Source: Glossina fuscipes
Lineage: Eukaryota > Arthropoda > Insecta > Diptera > Glossinidae
Length of the DNA: 64,000 nt
Reading direction: 5' to 3'
Assembly: GCF_014805625.2 (NCBI RefSeq)
Contig: NW_023998464.1
Coordinates: 7,603,428-7,667,427 of the forward strand
The translations under genes were made by a program, and so were the position numbers. Shown piece by piece: positions 1 through 11,151 of this stretch. Within the stretch, counting starts at the first letter, position 1, and every line of letters starts with the position of its first letter. The notes beneath the pieces were generated by a model. It was not told where the DNA came from, ran no database searches, and saw nothing but the letters and a program-made list of their open reading frames with translations.

Positions 1-3000
1 TCATATTCCAAACAAGGAGTAGGTGTTTTTATAAAATCAAGTATACCTCACAAGCGCATAAATTTAAGCTCAAATATACAAGCCGTAGCGATACAAATAA
101 TGTTAAATATAAAATTTACAGTGCTTTCGCTCTATATTCCACCTTCGCAATCGTTTTCTCACCAAGAACTCTACAATTTATTCTCCGTACAACAACACGC
201 TTTCGTTTTTGAGGAAAAATAAAATGGATCTATGGCACCGCTTTAAGAGATGTCCTGATCAGAATCACTTGTTATTATACAAAAAGGCCAATGCTCTATT
301 CAGGAAGGAATTACGGAAATCAAAGGCACTTAGTTTCGAACTTTTCTCGAGACGAATTCACAGAAATACATCAATGAAAGTTGTCTAGAACAAAATCAAC
401 AGACTTAATGGGACTTCAAACCTGAACGAAATTTCTGCCATCTGCACTCCCAATGAAACTTTAACTGACGCAGATGAGATTTCTAATTACTTTGGAAAAG
501 TGTGGTGCGAATACTCCTCTGACAGCAACTTCTCCAGTGCTTTCATCGAAAATAAAAGGACTCCAATACCTCTTTCAAATAATATCGATAGATGTGCCAT
601 GTTCCTGGAAAATTGCGTATCTACCTCAGAACTTGGAAGTTGTCTTTCCAATTTGAAGGGGAAGACACCTGGTCTAGACCGCATCTCATACCAAATGATC
701 AGTGCTATGCCTAAGTCTAGTAAAAAGAAATTACTGGACCTATATAATACGGTATTTATGACTGGCCATATACCCTACATGTGGAAACTGGCAACAGTTG
801 TTCCAATTCCAAAGTCAAAAAATGTCTTCATCGCATCAGATTATCGCCCAATTTCTCTTTTATCTTGCCTCTCTAAGGTATTAGAGAAGATTATGGCATC
901 TAGGTTATCTTGGATTCTTGAGTCCAAGAACCTGATAACAAAGCAACAAGTTGGTTTCAAGCGGGGTAGAGGGTGCATCGACGCTCTGTTACATATTGAT
1001 TATTTCACAAGCAAAGCAATTTCCGAACGAAATCACATAACAATTCTCTCAACTGATTTCGAAAAAGCATTTGACAGAGTTGGTCTTCATGTTATCTTAA
1101 GACTCTTGAATCATGGAATGTCGGACCCAAATTCTTCAACTACATCAAATCATTCATGTCGCATCGGCGGTTCAAAGTTAGAATCAACAATCATCTTTCT
1201 AATTCCTTTCCGCTAATGAATGGCATTCCGCAAGGATCTCCTGTCTCTGTCACGCTTTTCCAGATCGCTTTCAAAGAAATTAGCAAAATTCTTTGCCGTG
1301 TACCAAGAGTGGAACATTGTCTCTACGCGGACGATGTATACATTTTTACAAAAGAAAAAGACAACACGAAAGCAATCAACATCCTCGAATCTATTGCATG
1401 TGAGATCTCCACATGGGTAAACTCGTCAGGAGCTAAAATTTCTATACAAAAATCAAAAAAAATGCACATTTGTCGAAAACAAATGTGCGATGCAGGAAAC
1501 CTACTAATGCATATTAACGACTTACCAGTACTAAATGTGCAGACGCTCCATGTTCTCGGGCTCACGTTTTCCAACAATTATCGTTGGAAAGCACACTACC
1601 TTCGGTTAAAAAACTCCCTTTTAACAAGGGTAAATTTCATACAGTACGTTGCTTGGAGAAGCCATGCGCATATTAACACTATCGCTTATCCTACCAAAAT
1701 GCTTGTGTTAAGTAAGATTGACTATGCTTTGATAATTTATGGCAATAGCTGCAAATCTAATATCAACATCCTTAAACCGGTCTATCACCAAGCCGTTAGA
1801 GCAAGTTGTTATGCTTTTCGGACGACGCCCATAAATAATATTATAATTGAAACTGGTCTCCCAACCTTAGAAAATAGACTGTATGAGTTAAAAGCTAAAA
1901 TAGTCCCTAAGCTTCTTAATTCAAACAAATCCATTCTCGGTGATGACGTAAGAAAGATTATTATTGCGAAGAAAATTCCAAAGTCACCATCTGCAATTGA
2001 CCATTATTTGTGCATCGCAAAGGAATTGAACATTCCCTTAAAAATTTCCCGCTCTTTTGGTGTTAAACCTCCCTGGATTTTGAAAGACTGCTCTTTTGAT
2101 ATCTCACTGTCTATGCACAAGAAAGAAGATACTCCAAATTACGTCTTCAGGAATCTAATAGCTGAGAAAACCCAAGTATCGGACAATACTGGTTGGAATC
2201 TTTTGTACACAGACGGCTCAAAATCTCCTGGTCTGCCTCCTGCTTGTGTGGTGGTAGATGCTACAGGACAGGTTCTTCTCAACCACATATTTCACGAAAA
2301 CACTTCAACTTTCATAACCGAAGCCAGAGCTATCCTTCACGCTGCCAACATTGCCCATAAAAAAAAACTCAAAACCGTCATTGTTACTGACAGTTTGTCT
2401 ATATTACTAGCTACCCGGAACCCTTCGACTTCGAGATGGAGCACCATCAACAAATTAAGGAATATAATTACTACACCCGACGGAAAAATTAAAATGTTAT
2501 GGGTACCAAGTCACATCGGTTTACTGGGAAATGAGCAGCCTGATCGAGCGGCAAAGTATGCTGCTTCTGCTCCTCTAATTATGGATGATGTCATGGAAAA
2601 GTTGGATCTTCAAAGATACATTGGAAGAAAAGTTAAAGAGAAAATTGCAGAAGGAAATCTACAATACCATCATCAACACTACTCTTCCATTAACCCTCAA
2701 TTAACTCCACCTCTATATCCAACAAATGTTGAGAAAACCAAGATCCAAACATTTTCGAGAATTCGCCTTGGTCATACAATTGCAACTCACCAATCGATCC
2801 TGAAGAAGTCTTCTCCCCCAATCTGCAGTTGTGGACAAACTCTTACTATAAAGTACATTCTCTGCGACTGCCTCAACTTTTCCTTGGCTAGAAGTATTGC
2901 ATTTGGAACGATTAACCCTTTGAATATTCTACAATCAACTTCAGAACAGAATATCAATTCAATATTTTACTTTATTAATACTACTAAGCTTATTATCTAA
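1..3000 (+). pseudogene. I-type ORF2 polyprotein (EN-RT-RNase H), broken
   Basis: The protein would nick target DNA, reverse transcribe element RNA and remove it. An endonuclease fragment is readable at 1-223, ending in a stop. From about 224 the RT linker and fingers follow, with an in-frame TAG at 386-388. RT motif A reads FEKAFDR near 1060, the PQGSP motif lies near 1230 and the catalytic YADDV near 1321. A single frameshift near 1120 divides RT between two frames (500-1216 and 1156-3000). RNase H spans roughly 2200-2570 with YTDGS, TEARA, VTDSL and QPDRAA supplying the acidic residues. A CxC/CDC cluster near 2825-2875 resembles the C-terminal knuckle of this clade. The RT and RNase H catalytic residues are all still present despite the breaks. 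Confidence 0.85.
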
Positions 3001-3111
3001 TATCCATTTATTTAAATTAGAGCCGATAGCCTGTGTTGCTAGTGCTCAATGTCTCTTTTTTTAGTCTAAGAATTCAATTCATTAGTCTAAAATTAAAATA
3101 ATAATAATAAT
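1..3111 (+). mobile_element. I-clade non-LTR retrotransposon, 5' part cut by window edge
   Basis: The unit holds endonuclease remains, reverse transcriptase, RNase H and a terminal zinc-knuckle-like cysteine cluster in that order, which is the layout of I-clade elements. It ends with a short run of TAA triplets at about 3097-3110; I factors end in such (TAA)n tails. The 5' end lies outside the window, so ORF1 is not seen. The endonuclease is readable from base 1 to about 223 and then stops; the middle and C-terminal part of that domain is missing, so the element carries an internal deletion. It is not active. Confidence 0.85.
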
Positions 3112-3455
3112 TATAATGTACATGAATAAAATGTACTTACTGTTAATTTCTTACAATTTCCTTATATTTTTTTCAGTTCGTCTCTTATACACTTAATTTC
3201 TAAATGTGAACTTTATTTAACACAGTAAAAATTTTTAATGCTTTATCCTTTTGCCCACTTCCTTACAGTACATAAAGAATGTTTGTAAAATTTTGTTTTA
3301 ATTTTTAAAATTTTACTTTTTTATTAATAACTATCGCTGTTTTTTTTTGGTAATTTTTAAATTTGTCGAACACACTTGTAAAATAATAAAAATTAATGCG
3401 GCCTAATTTTAGGCTAACTTGTAAAATTATTATTTTTATTACCATAAATTTAGCC
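3112..3455. other. AT-rich stretch without gene
   Basis: Between the I-element tail and the BRC-repeat fragment the sequence is AT-rich with homopolymer runs. I see no coding frame, tRNA or recognisable repeat. Confidence 0.6.
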
Positions 3456-3609
3456 AGAGAATAAATTAAAACTATTAAAATCATTAGCAATTTCTTTTAT
3501 ATATATATATTTTTATATATATATTAATGGAGCTATTTTAAGTATATAATAAAGCTATTATGTAAATAAAGCTATTTATATTTAAATATAAATTATATAA
3601 ATTAATATA

Positions 3610-3679
3610 CAGCAACAGGAAATGCCTGTTTGATTTTCCCAATGACAAATCAAACCGTTTGAAAAAATATTTGTTGCTG
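3610..3679. repeat. 70-bp hairpin with TA flanks, possible tiny MITE
   Basis: The segment begins CAGCAACA and ends TGTTGCTG, flanked on both sides by TA. The arms continue imperfectly through a GTTTGATTT / AAATCAAAC pair. TA flanks and short inverted termini suit a Tc1/mariner-type miniature element. The same hairpin occurs at 47281-47337 in the other copy, with one terminal base missing. It may just be a stable hairpin of the duplicated unit. Confidence 0.35.
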
Positions 3680-4689
3680 TAAGCTCCAACTAGATGGATT
3701 ATTTGAAATTAAATTTTGGATTTAATGACAATAAGTGCTTTTTACGAAATTTTGGGGACAATTAAAGTCGAATGCCCAGTTTGGTTGGATTCATTATTAA
3801 AAGCAATTAGTCTTTTTCTGGTTGCGGTTGTTCTAAACTTGGATTCCATACTTTTATACGATATCCGAGCTTTTATATCTTTTAATACAGTTTCATAACC
3901 CGTTTCCTGCAAATCGTCTTGAAATTCTCTTAGAATATTTTGTATGGATATTTTACTCTCTTCCGATATGGAGATTTTTTTACCATTCGCTGTTTGAAAA
4001 CCTGCAAAATCAAAAGAAAAATTATAAAAATTAGCATCAAAAAGTGTGATTATCTGGTTATTTTTTTGGAACTTAGATATCTTCTCGTTTTGATCTAAGA
4101 TTATTGAAGCAAATACGTCATTGTCATCTTCATCCCAATTTTCACTTATCCCAGTTTTACGCCGATTTTTACTCTGATTGGGTGGCACTAGAGCTAAAAA
4201 ATTTTGGATTAAGTTAAATATTGTCTCATTGCAGATTTTAAAAACAACTTACTTTCATTTACGTTGTACGTGCCCTCTTTCTCGATCTAACCACGATCTC
4301 CTGAAAAGAATGTACAAATTACAAAGTTAGGGTTGTTAAAAAAAGCCTATTTATAGCAACTTACTTTCTGAGATGGAATTGTCATGTTTGTCATCAATGG
4401 CGGCCTTGAATTTTTCCTCCAAATTTGATTTTGCCTTTTCTCTAACTTCACGGCAATAATTTCTTTTCGGTTTCTCCTGTAATATAAATAAAGGGGACCG
4501 CTCCAAATTTCTTAATTTGCTCTCAGGCGATGCTGTAGGACTGTTAAAAGGTGTTGTAGAAAAGTCCTCAAATATTATATCTACTATTGCCTTCTTTTTG
4601 TTGTCACCACGAGCTCCTTCTGGTGCATCTATGTTGTTGTTTACTTCTTTCATCATAACTTCCACTTCATTGCAACATTCGATTAACTC

Positions 4690-4904
4690 TTATTTATTTA
4701 TTTATTTATTCAACTTATACTAGAAACTCAACTAAAACAAAATGGCAGTCGAGTTCAATTGACCCTTAAGGTAAATCTTAAATTAATTAATATTAAAACT
4801 TAGTGTAAGTACAATAAAACAAATAAGAAGAAAAAAAAAAAAGAAAAAAGCATGTATACAACTAGCATAGAGCCACACCCACAACCGGTAAGCTTGGCAA
4901 CCGA
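4690..4904 (-). mobile_element. CR1-type element, 5'-truncated 3' tail
   Basis: On the minus strand this matches the 3' UTR seen at 56150-56420: it begins at ATCGGTTGCCAAGCTT, passes the conserved block GAACTCGACTGCCATTTTG and ends in TAAA repeats. Only about 215 bp is present, a typical dead-on-arrival insertion. It interrupts the BRC-repeat fragment; the uninterrupted site is seen at about 46315-46325. Any target duplication is 2-4 bp at most. Confidence 0.8.
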
Positions 4905-5058
4905 TCTTCATCAGTGATATGAAATTCACTTCCAGCAGAGTGTGACAACAATTCAACAACAGGGACCTCGCGTAGAGTATTAAATGAAGTATTTTAAAAA
5001 AATGCAATGGACGTGGGAGAACCGAAAAGCGTCCTTCTAATAATTTCCAGGAAACATT

Positions 5059-6857
5059 GATATCACCTGTACGATTTCTTTATCTTTATATGGTTCAGGT
5101 AGGTCTGCATGCTGTGTTCATATGCTCATACATAAGTAAAGGATTCACTAAATATTCTTCGCAACACATACAATGAAATGTTAGATCTGGTTGTTTGGAT
5201 TGTTGAGCTGCTGTTTGCTCCAAGACATCATCAGTGATTGGAATTATAATAATTCAAATTTTTACTAACGTTTACTACATCCACTAAAGACACTATATCC
5301 CCTATTTGCAGATACGAGCCCTACAAAAATGTATGTTGATATACCCAGACAAAAAAAATGTATATATGTTTACCCTTTTTTACTCTTTCCACAGAATGTA
5401 TTGTAGACTGAACCAGAGGCATCTTGAAAGGAGTCCGCTTAAAAAAACTACGCCTGTGACATGTGTGCATGGCAGAAAGGACTAATTCGTAAACAAAAAG
5501 AACAACAACGTGCTATAAAGTAAGGTAAAAGATGATAAGACTTAAAAGATAATTATAAGGTGTTACAAACAACTTGGGGCTGGAGTACCATAAGGCAAAT
5601 ATATCACGAGCTATCTTTCTAGAAATGTTAGGCTTTAAGCGCCCAATTATACCCTACGCCATCTGTGCTACAAGGTAAATTAAGTTTATAGGGATATATG
5701 CAATGCCCAGAAGATCTTGAGACCTGCCCACCTTTTATTATAACGTTCAATTCCGAGTCACTTTCGCAATCGACCTAAGTTACACTAAAGTTTTTCAGTC
5801 ATGAACGAGAAACAAAACGAATCAGAACCGAAACAAAAAAAACACAAATAATATATTTTGTTCTACTAGAGAAATGAAAGAATTTTTAAACACCTAATGT
5901 TGAGACATGTGAAAAAGTTGCTTTGTAAGATTGTCAAAATTTGTAACCAACAAACAGTGAAAATAAAATATTTGCAGATTTATTACAACGGTTTGCTAGA
6001 AGCACGTATGAAAAGCGGAAAACAAAGCTATCAGTGAATTTGCCCATGAAATGAATCAAGATATGAAGAAGTGAAACATTCCAAAGTAGCTAACTTACTC
6101 AATATAAAAACTAGGCACATTCACAACGTTTGAGAAGCATTCCTAATGGATTGATTCTCGAGCAAACGTGTGAAAACTCGGTTTAACCAAAGAATAGTTG
6201 TAAAAGAAAAGCTGAAGGGTGTTTTAAAAATTTTGATAAAACCACTGCTTATAACCACACCGTGTGCTGTTGCTACCACTGAAGAAGCTGCTTACTGGAG
6301 GAAGGGTAAGGAAGCGCAGCGGTTCTGTTCGTTTGGACAAAATGCAGTAAGGGCCGGGGGTGCTACTGAATAAGGAAAGCGCAGGTATAGGTTTCCCACA
6401 AGAAGGGTATTTTTTGCGTTCATTTAAATTTAAAAATATGCAATTTATTACGCGTCATCCTTTGAGTCATCCCATAAAGTGCAGACTGACAAATCATATG
6501 TTTTTGCATATAACGTACATATGAAACCGAAAGAAAGAAAACACAAGAAGAAGCGATGTGTATTTCTTTTAAATTTTAAAGTTATTTATTTAATTTATAT
6601 GTATCTTACACTAATCTACATTTTTGTTATGTTATGCGATTCGCAAATCTAATTTATATCACGCATTACTTTGTAAAAAATGAAAAACAAACAACAAAAT
6701 TTATTTATTTATATGTTCGTTATATCTTTATTTTTAGTTCAGAAAGCATATGTTTTAATTTATAGTTTCCTCATAAAATCTACTGTTTTGGCATAATTTT
6801 CAAAAAGCAGCTGATATAGAACATATCAAAAATAATTTTTATTAAAGTTACTATTTC
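5059..6857. other. Intergenic stretch, nothing recognised
   Basis: The region is AT-rich with only short frames; the longest (6170-6373, 67 codons) has no recognisable motif. A block at 5048-5070 (GATATCACCTGTACGATTT) recurs nearly identically at about 57228-57248 on the other strand, which suggests an unclassified dispersed repeat. I see no RNA gene. Confidence 0.5.
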
Positions 6858-9189
6858 TCTCTTTAATGAATTATTTGATCATAATTTAGTTCAATACAAT
6901 GGTATCCCTAATTGCAATGGTAGATTGCTTGATCTTTACTATGCCAATTTTCCCGACATTTGCGTTAATCGTTGTCTTCCGTTTAGTTTACCTGAGGATC
7001 CATATCATCCAGCATTGGATATTTCCTTTCATTACAAGCATGTTGGTTCGTTGAACTTCTATAACGTTCCAAATTCAAATTTTTCATATAAATTTTATGA
7101 TTTCCATAAAATCAATGTTTCAATGCCAAAATCACATCTTTCTCATATTGTACTTGATGTCTCAGTGGGAAGTATTGATAGCTTACTGTCGTCGTTCTAC
7201 AATATATTAAATAAAGCTATTTCTGCATCCGTTCCGATCAAGCATTCCCGTCCTCAAAGCAAGTGTCCCCCGTGGTTTAATAAACCAATTAAACATTACA
7301 AGAATAGGAAAAACAAGCTTTTCAAAAAATTTTCGAAAAGTGGCTTTTCTTTCGACTATATCACTTACTCAGTGGCAAGGTATGAATTTAATTCCCTCAA
7401 CCGCCAATACTATTGGAGATACCTACAGTTTGTTAAATGCTGCTTGTTTGCTAATCCTAAATACTTTTTTAAATTCGTTAATTCCAAAGGAAAAATCTCC
7501 ATAAATCCCTCGCATGTGTCTTTTAATGGCTCCGACTCCTCGGACGATTTTGAGACCTCAAGTCTCTTTGCGAAATACTTCCGACAAAACTTTTCAACTG
7601 CCAATTTTGATTTATCAGCAAACTATCCATATCCGATTTCTAATTTGATTTCAATTCCTAACTTTGTTATATCTGAAAATGACGTTTTTGAAGGATTGAG
7701 CTCTCTAAGATATAATTGTTCGCCTGGATGTGATGGACCCCATGTGTACTTATATCTTGTGCTGGCGAGCTATGTGGTGTTATCTCAAAGATTTTGAACA
7801 AGTGCTTAAATTTAGGTGTTTTCCCTTTGTGTTGGAAGACTTGTTTCCTTATTCCTATTCACAAAAGTAATAGTAGGCAACTTGTAGAGAACTACAGAGG
7901 CATTGCCAAGTTGAGTGTCTTGCCTAAACTGTTCGAGCGAATTGTGGCTCAGCATATAGCCTTTTCCATTAAACCGTATATTTCTCCTCTCCAACATGGT
8001 TTTCGAAAGGGAAGATCTACGATCACCAATCTGTTAGAGTTTACTTCTCAAGTTTTCAAGGCTTTTTCTAGTGGCTCTCGCACTGATGTCATATACACTG
8101 ACTTTAGCAAAGCGTTTGACTTGGTTAACCATACACTACTTATGTTTAAACTCCAAGCCTCTGACTTACGTTTCTTCTTAGTAGAATGGTTAAGCTCTTA
8201 TCTGCATAGTAGATCATTCACGGTTTTGTTTAACCTCATTACCTCGGATGAATTCCCCGTGACGTCTGGCGTACCTCAAGGTTGCCACTTAGGAACCATT
8301 TAATTTAATTTGTACATCAATGATTTGCCCTCCGTGATTAAATTCAGCGAGATCTTAATGTATGCTGATAATGTGAAACTGTTTTCTTCCTTTTCCGTAG
8401 AATTGCAATCACACCATCTTCAAAGTGATGTGAATAATTTGGTTGCATGGTGCTCTTTGAATCTTCTGAAACTAAATCTGAGTAAATGTAAGAAGCTTTC
8501 TATCTTAAGAAGGAAGTCGTTCATTACTCAGTATTTCATTGATTCGCACCAGTTCGAAGACGTTGATTCGTTCACCGATTTATGCGTTCTATTTGATTAC
8601 AGGTTACGTTTCAATTTGCATATTTATCGCTCGTTAAGCAAAGCTAGGTCTGCGCTTAGTTTTATAAAGACGTGGCCCAAAGAGCTTGATGATCCTTATA
8701 TTCCGAAAAGGCTTTACATGTGTTTGGTTAGACCTATACTTGAGTATGCCTCTGTTGTGTGGTCTCCTACATATAGGTGCTACGTAGGTTCTATTGAATC
8801 TGTTCAAAAGCAATTCGAGCTGTTTGCCCTTAGGAATTTGGATTGGGAGCGGATTGCCCCCCTTCCACCCTATGAAAATAGGTTGTTTCTGTTATCTTTA
8901 CCGTCACTGGAGAAACGTAAATTTGTACTTTGGGTTTCCTTCGTAATCAAATTAATAAATGGTACAATTGACTCGCCCGCATAGGCTTTAGACACCTAAC
9001 CGCTTGTCTAGGCACTTTATCTTGATAAAGCTTAGTCAATGCAAATATAATTGCGAACTGTTTAACCCACTCAGAGTTGTTTGCAAGAACCTAAATGACG
9101 TCTATCACTTATTCTCATTAACGGACTCTTTAAAGTCCATTAAAGCAACATTGCTTAATACGCGCAATTTACCTATGTCGTACTTGAAC
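6858..9189 (+). pseudogene. CR1-type ORF2 (EN C-terminus + RT), decayed
   Basis: The frame opening at 6925 covers the end of the endonuclease and the EN-RT linker. A 4-bp loss near 7735 (compare 54624) shifts the frame; RT continues in the frame at 7794 with YTDFSKAFD (motif A). An in-frame TAA at 8301-8303 follows PQGCHLG. The next stretch carries YADNV, so the second catalytic Asp of the YADD box is Asn and the enzyme would be dead even without the stops. A 13-bp loss near 8980 breaks the C-terminus, which continues at 9004-9189. Confidence 0.85.
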
Positions 9190-9499
9190 TAACTTTTAAC
9201 CTTAAAAAGTCATTATGAGCCGAAAATTAATTGTTGTTAACTATTATCGGTTGCCAAGCTTATGCATGTTTGCGATGGCTTAGGGGTTCACTTGCAATTT
9301 GGTTCTGTACCGCTTGTGGGTGTGGCTCTATGCTAGTTGTGTACGTGCTTTTTTTTTCTTTTTTTTTTCCTTCTTATTTGTTTTATTGTATTTAATATTA
9401 GTTAATTTAAGATTTACTTTAAGAGTTAATTGAACTCGACTGCCATTTTGTTTTAGTTGCGTTTCTATAAGTGGAATAAATAAATAAATAAATAAAAAT
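6858..9499 (+). mobile_element. CR1/Jockey-group non-LTR element, copy 1 (5'-truncated)
   Basis: Homology to copies 2 and 3 begins abruptly near 6858 inside the endonuclease domain and runs to the TAAA tail at about 9478-9497. The 3' UTR with the polypyrimidine run (9348-9375) and the GAACTCGACTGCCATTTTG block is complete. The 5' truncation is the usual outcome of incomplete target-primed reverse transcription. No clear target duplication was found by eye. Confidence 0.85.
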
Positions 9500-9644
9500 G
9501 TAGGATTAATCACAATTTATATTGGCCGTACTCTCAATTTCTATGTTCTTGACCGACTAGCTCTCCCTTCCACAAATATTCTATTTATATACATTTTTAC
9601 AAGCACGTTACCATACCCAAATTCATAGATTTTACATTTAATCC
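9500..9644. other. Short unannotated spacer
   Basis: No gene or repeat recognised between the copy 1 tail and the next LTR-like fragment. Confidence 0.5.
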
Positions 9645-9802
9645 CTAACTGATTTTCCCGCTAATCGTTTTCGTCGGCCTGCTGCTGCATGACACGCCTG
9701 CGAATGTGCACTTGGTTTTTCCTTCTTTAGAGAATATAGTACTAGGGAAAATTTTTTAGCTGGGATTAACTGGGTTTGGAATTTTCGTAACAATATTTTA
9801 CA
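9645..9802 (-). repeat. LTR-like repeat fragment (TGTTACGAAAATYCC family)
   Basis: The reverse complement starts TGTTACGAAAATTCC and is colinear with 12953-13100 (shared GCACATTCGCAGGCGTGTCATGC with one or two mismatches, GAAGGAAAAACC block). The TGTTACG start suggests the edge of an LTR, but the other end and any target duplication are not recognisable. It could be part of a non-LTR or foldback repeat instead. Confidence 0.5.
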
Positions 9803-10391
9803 GAGAGCGTTATAGAAATGGTACAAACCCTTAAAAAAGCAAAATGTATTCTTTGCTTCGCTAAACAATATTTTCGCTGGAATATAAAGATTTATCTTTA
9901 AATCATTTTATATACTAATGTACATTAATTTCAAGATTAATTAGGGTAGAAAGCTTGCAATTAAAATGTATTGAGGTGGTTGCTTGCTGGTCAGTTTTCG
10001 TAAGAAATGGGACCTCCATGAATGAATCTCCAGTTAACGGTTCAATGAAGGATCTCAAGCACTTTATATTACAATTTAAATATATTATATATTGTCTGCT
10101 TACCTCAAGTCGTGAATTAAGTCGTGGCTTTTCTGGGATGAGATCGTAAGGTGATTTGAGAGTCTGCGAATTAATGGATTCGTGTATCTTTCTCTTACAT
10201 AGTAATAAAACAAACAAAAAAAAATCAAAATATGTAAGAAATGAAAATATTAATGCGAAAAAGTTCTCTTATTGCTACGTATAAGCTCAGCTTTTTATTG
10301 TTCTAAAGAAATTCATTTAGAGTGATAGGTGATAAGAAAAGGTACTCATGACAAAGCACTTGTAGTTTTTTAGAAATTCTCTTTGCTATGA
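9803..10391. other. Intergenic stretch, no gene seen
   Basis: Two opposing frames of 64-100 codons overlap here (9915-10217). Neither shows a domain, signal peptide or codon pattern that convinces me. Nothing else is recognised. Confidence 0.5.
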
Positions 10392-10819
10392 TTAATTGGC
10401 GAAAGGCGGTAAACCAAACATTTCTGGTTTGAAACCAAGTAGTGATTTTAATGTAGTGTGGCTAAGTAACTCTATTCAACTGAAACTCGTTCATCGAGCA
10501 TCATTACCATTTGCATGGAAGCCTTAAAAGCCACTATTATCCCGTTCGGTGAATCCTCGAAAACTAAGCATTGCTGTGGCTTCGGTTTGCCGGGAAAACG
10601 TGATGCAGCAATTAGGAATATGTCGGGAGCTGGTTTACCCTCCCTCACTTCCGGATCGGTGGAAGCACAAACACGATGACTAAGTAAACTAAACACCTCG
10701 CGATGATTGGCAATTTTATGAACCATATCTTCGGCTGAACTTGTTGCCAAACAAATAGGAACGTCTTTAGCACAATAATTGAGCCCCCCGCGAGGTTGCG
10801 TTAATGCCTCCATCGTCAT
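10392..10819 (-). pseudogene. HAD-family phosphatase fragment, Gs1-like / PUDP-like
   Basis: The reading resembles the C-terminal half of the eukaryotic HAD hydrolases related to pseudouridine-5'-phosphatase (Drosophila Gs1-like). Visible are DVPICLATSS (HAD motif II region), GKPAPDIFL (motif III Lys) and CLVFEDSPNG (motif IV acidic pair). After VVM/DERVSVE there is an in-frame TAG (about 10468), and the expected C-terminus (KSLLGFKPEMFGLPPF) is read in a different frame down to 10392. The N-terminal cap and the catalytic DxD motif are absent. I read it as a truncated pseudogene; an intron-split gene with an assembly error is the alternative. Confidence 0.6.
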
Positions 10820-10827
10820 CCTTTTTG

Positions 10828-11151
10828 CTATTGCTTGCCAAGGGATGTCATCTGTTGATTCAATTCTAGTTTGATCGTATAAGTAAAATTGAATTCCATG
10901 ACGTTTTTAAGCATCAAACGTTGTCTTTTCGCATTGCTTTCAACACTGTGCTCCTGAACACTAGTACCGTTCTCTTTAGCCAGCGTTTCCTTTCGAGCTG
11001 CATGCTTAATTTTAGAATCTTTATTCTGTTTATTGTATTCCAAGGCGGCTTTCTGTATGGCTAATTTCAGCTGCGAGGCTTTTTTTATTTTTTCTAATTC
11101 TTTTTCTAATATCTCCCATACACATTCTGCCTTTTTGTGGATATTCACAAG
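10828..11151 (-). other. Open frame, Lys/Glu-rich, coiled-coil-like, not recognised
   Basis: About 108 codons are open with no ATG near the beginning. The first two thirds (ECVWEILEKELEKIKKASQ and following) are rich in Lys, Glu and Ala with heptad-like spacing; the end is unrelated to the HAD fragment next to it. It may be an exon of an unknown gene or a chance frame. I assign no function. Confidence 0.25.

Larger units (their letters stand above)
3456..5058 (-). pseudogene. BRC-repeat (BRCA2-like) gene fragment, copy A
   Basis: This minus-strand stretch is colinear with 46168-47482 on the plus strand, exons, introns and flanks included. It encodes the GFQTANGKKISIS motif near 3965-4005, which fits the BRC repeat consensus (FxTAxGKxhxhS) by which BRCA2 proteins bind RAD51. 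Exon-like blocks lie at about 3742-4185 and 4370-4680 with intron remnants between. Relative to copy B, about 23 bp containing a splice donor is deleted near 4044, so the intron before the BRC motif cannot splice normally. A CR1-type 3' tail (4690-4904) interrupts the first block. I infer a dead segmental copy. The BRCA2 assignment rests on this one motif and is not certain. Confidence 0.6.

Noticed and set aside
1..3111. Active I element
   Set aside because: In-frame TAG at 386, frameshift near 1120 and loss of most of the endonuclease exclude activity despite good RT and RNase H motifs.
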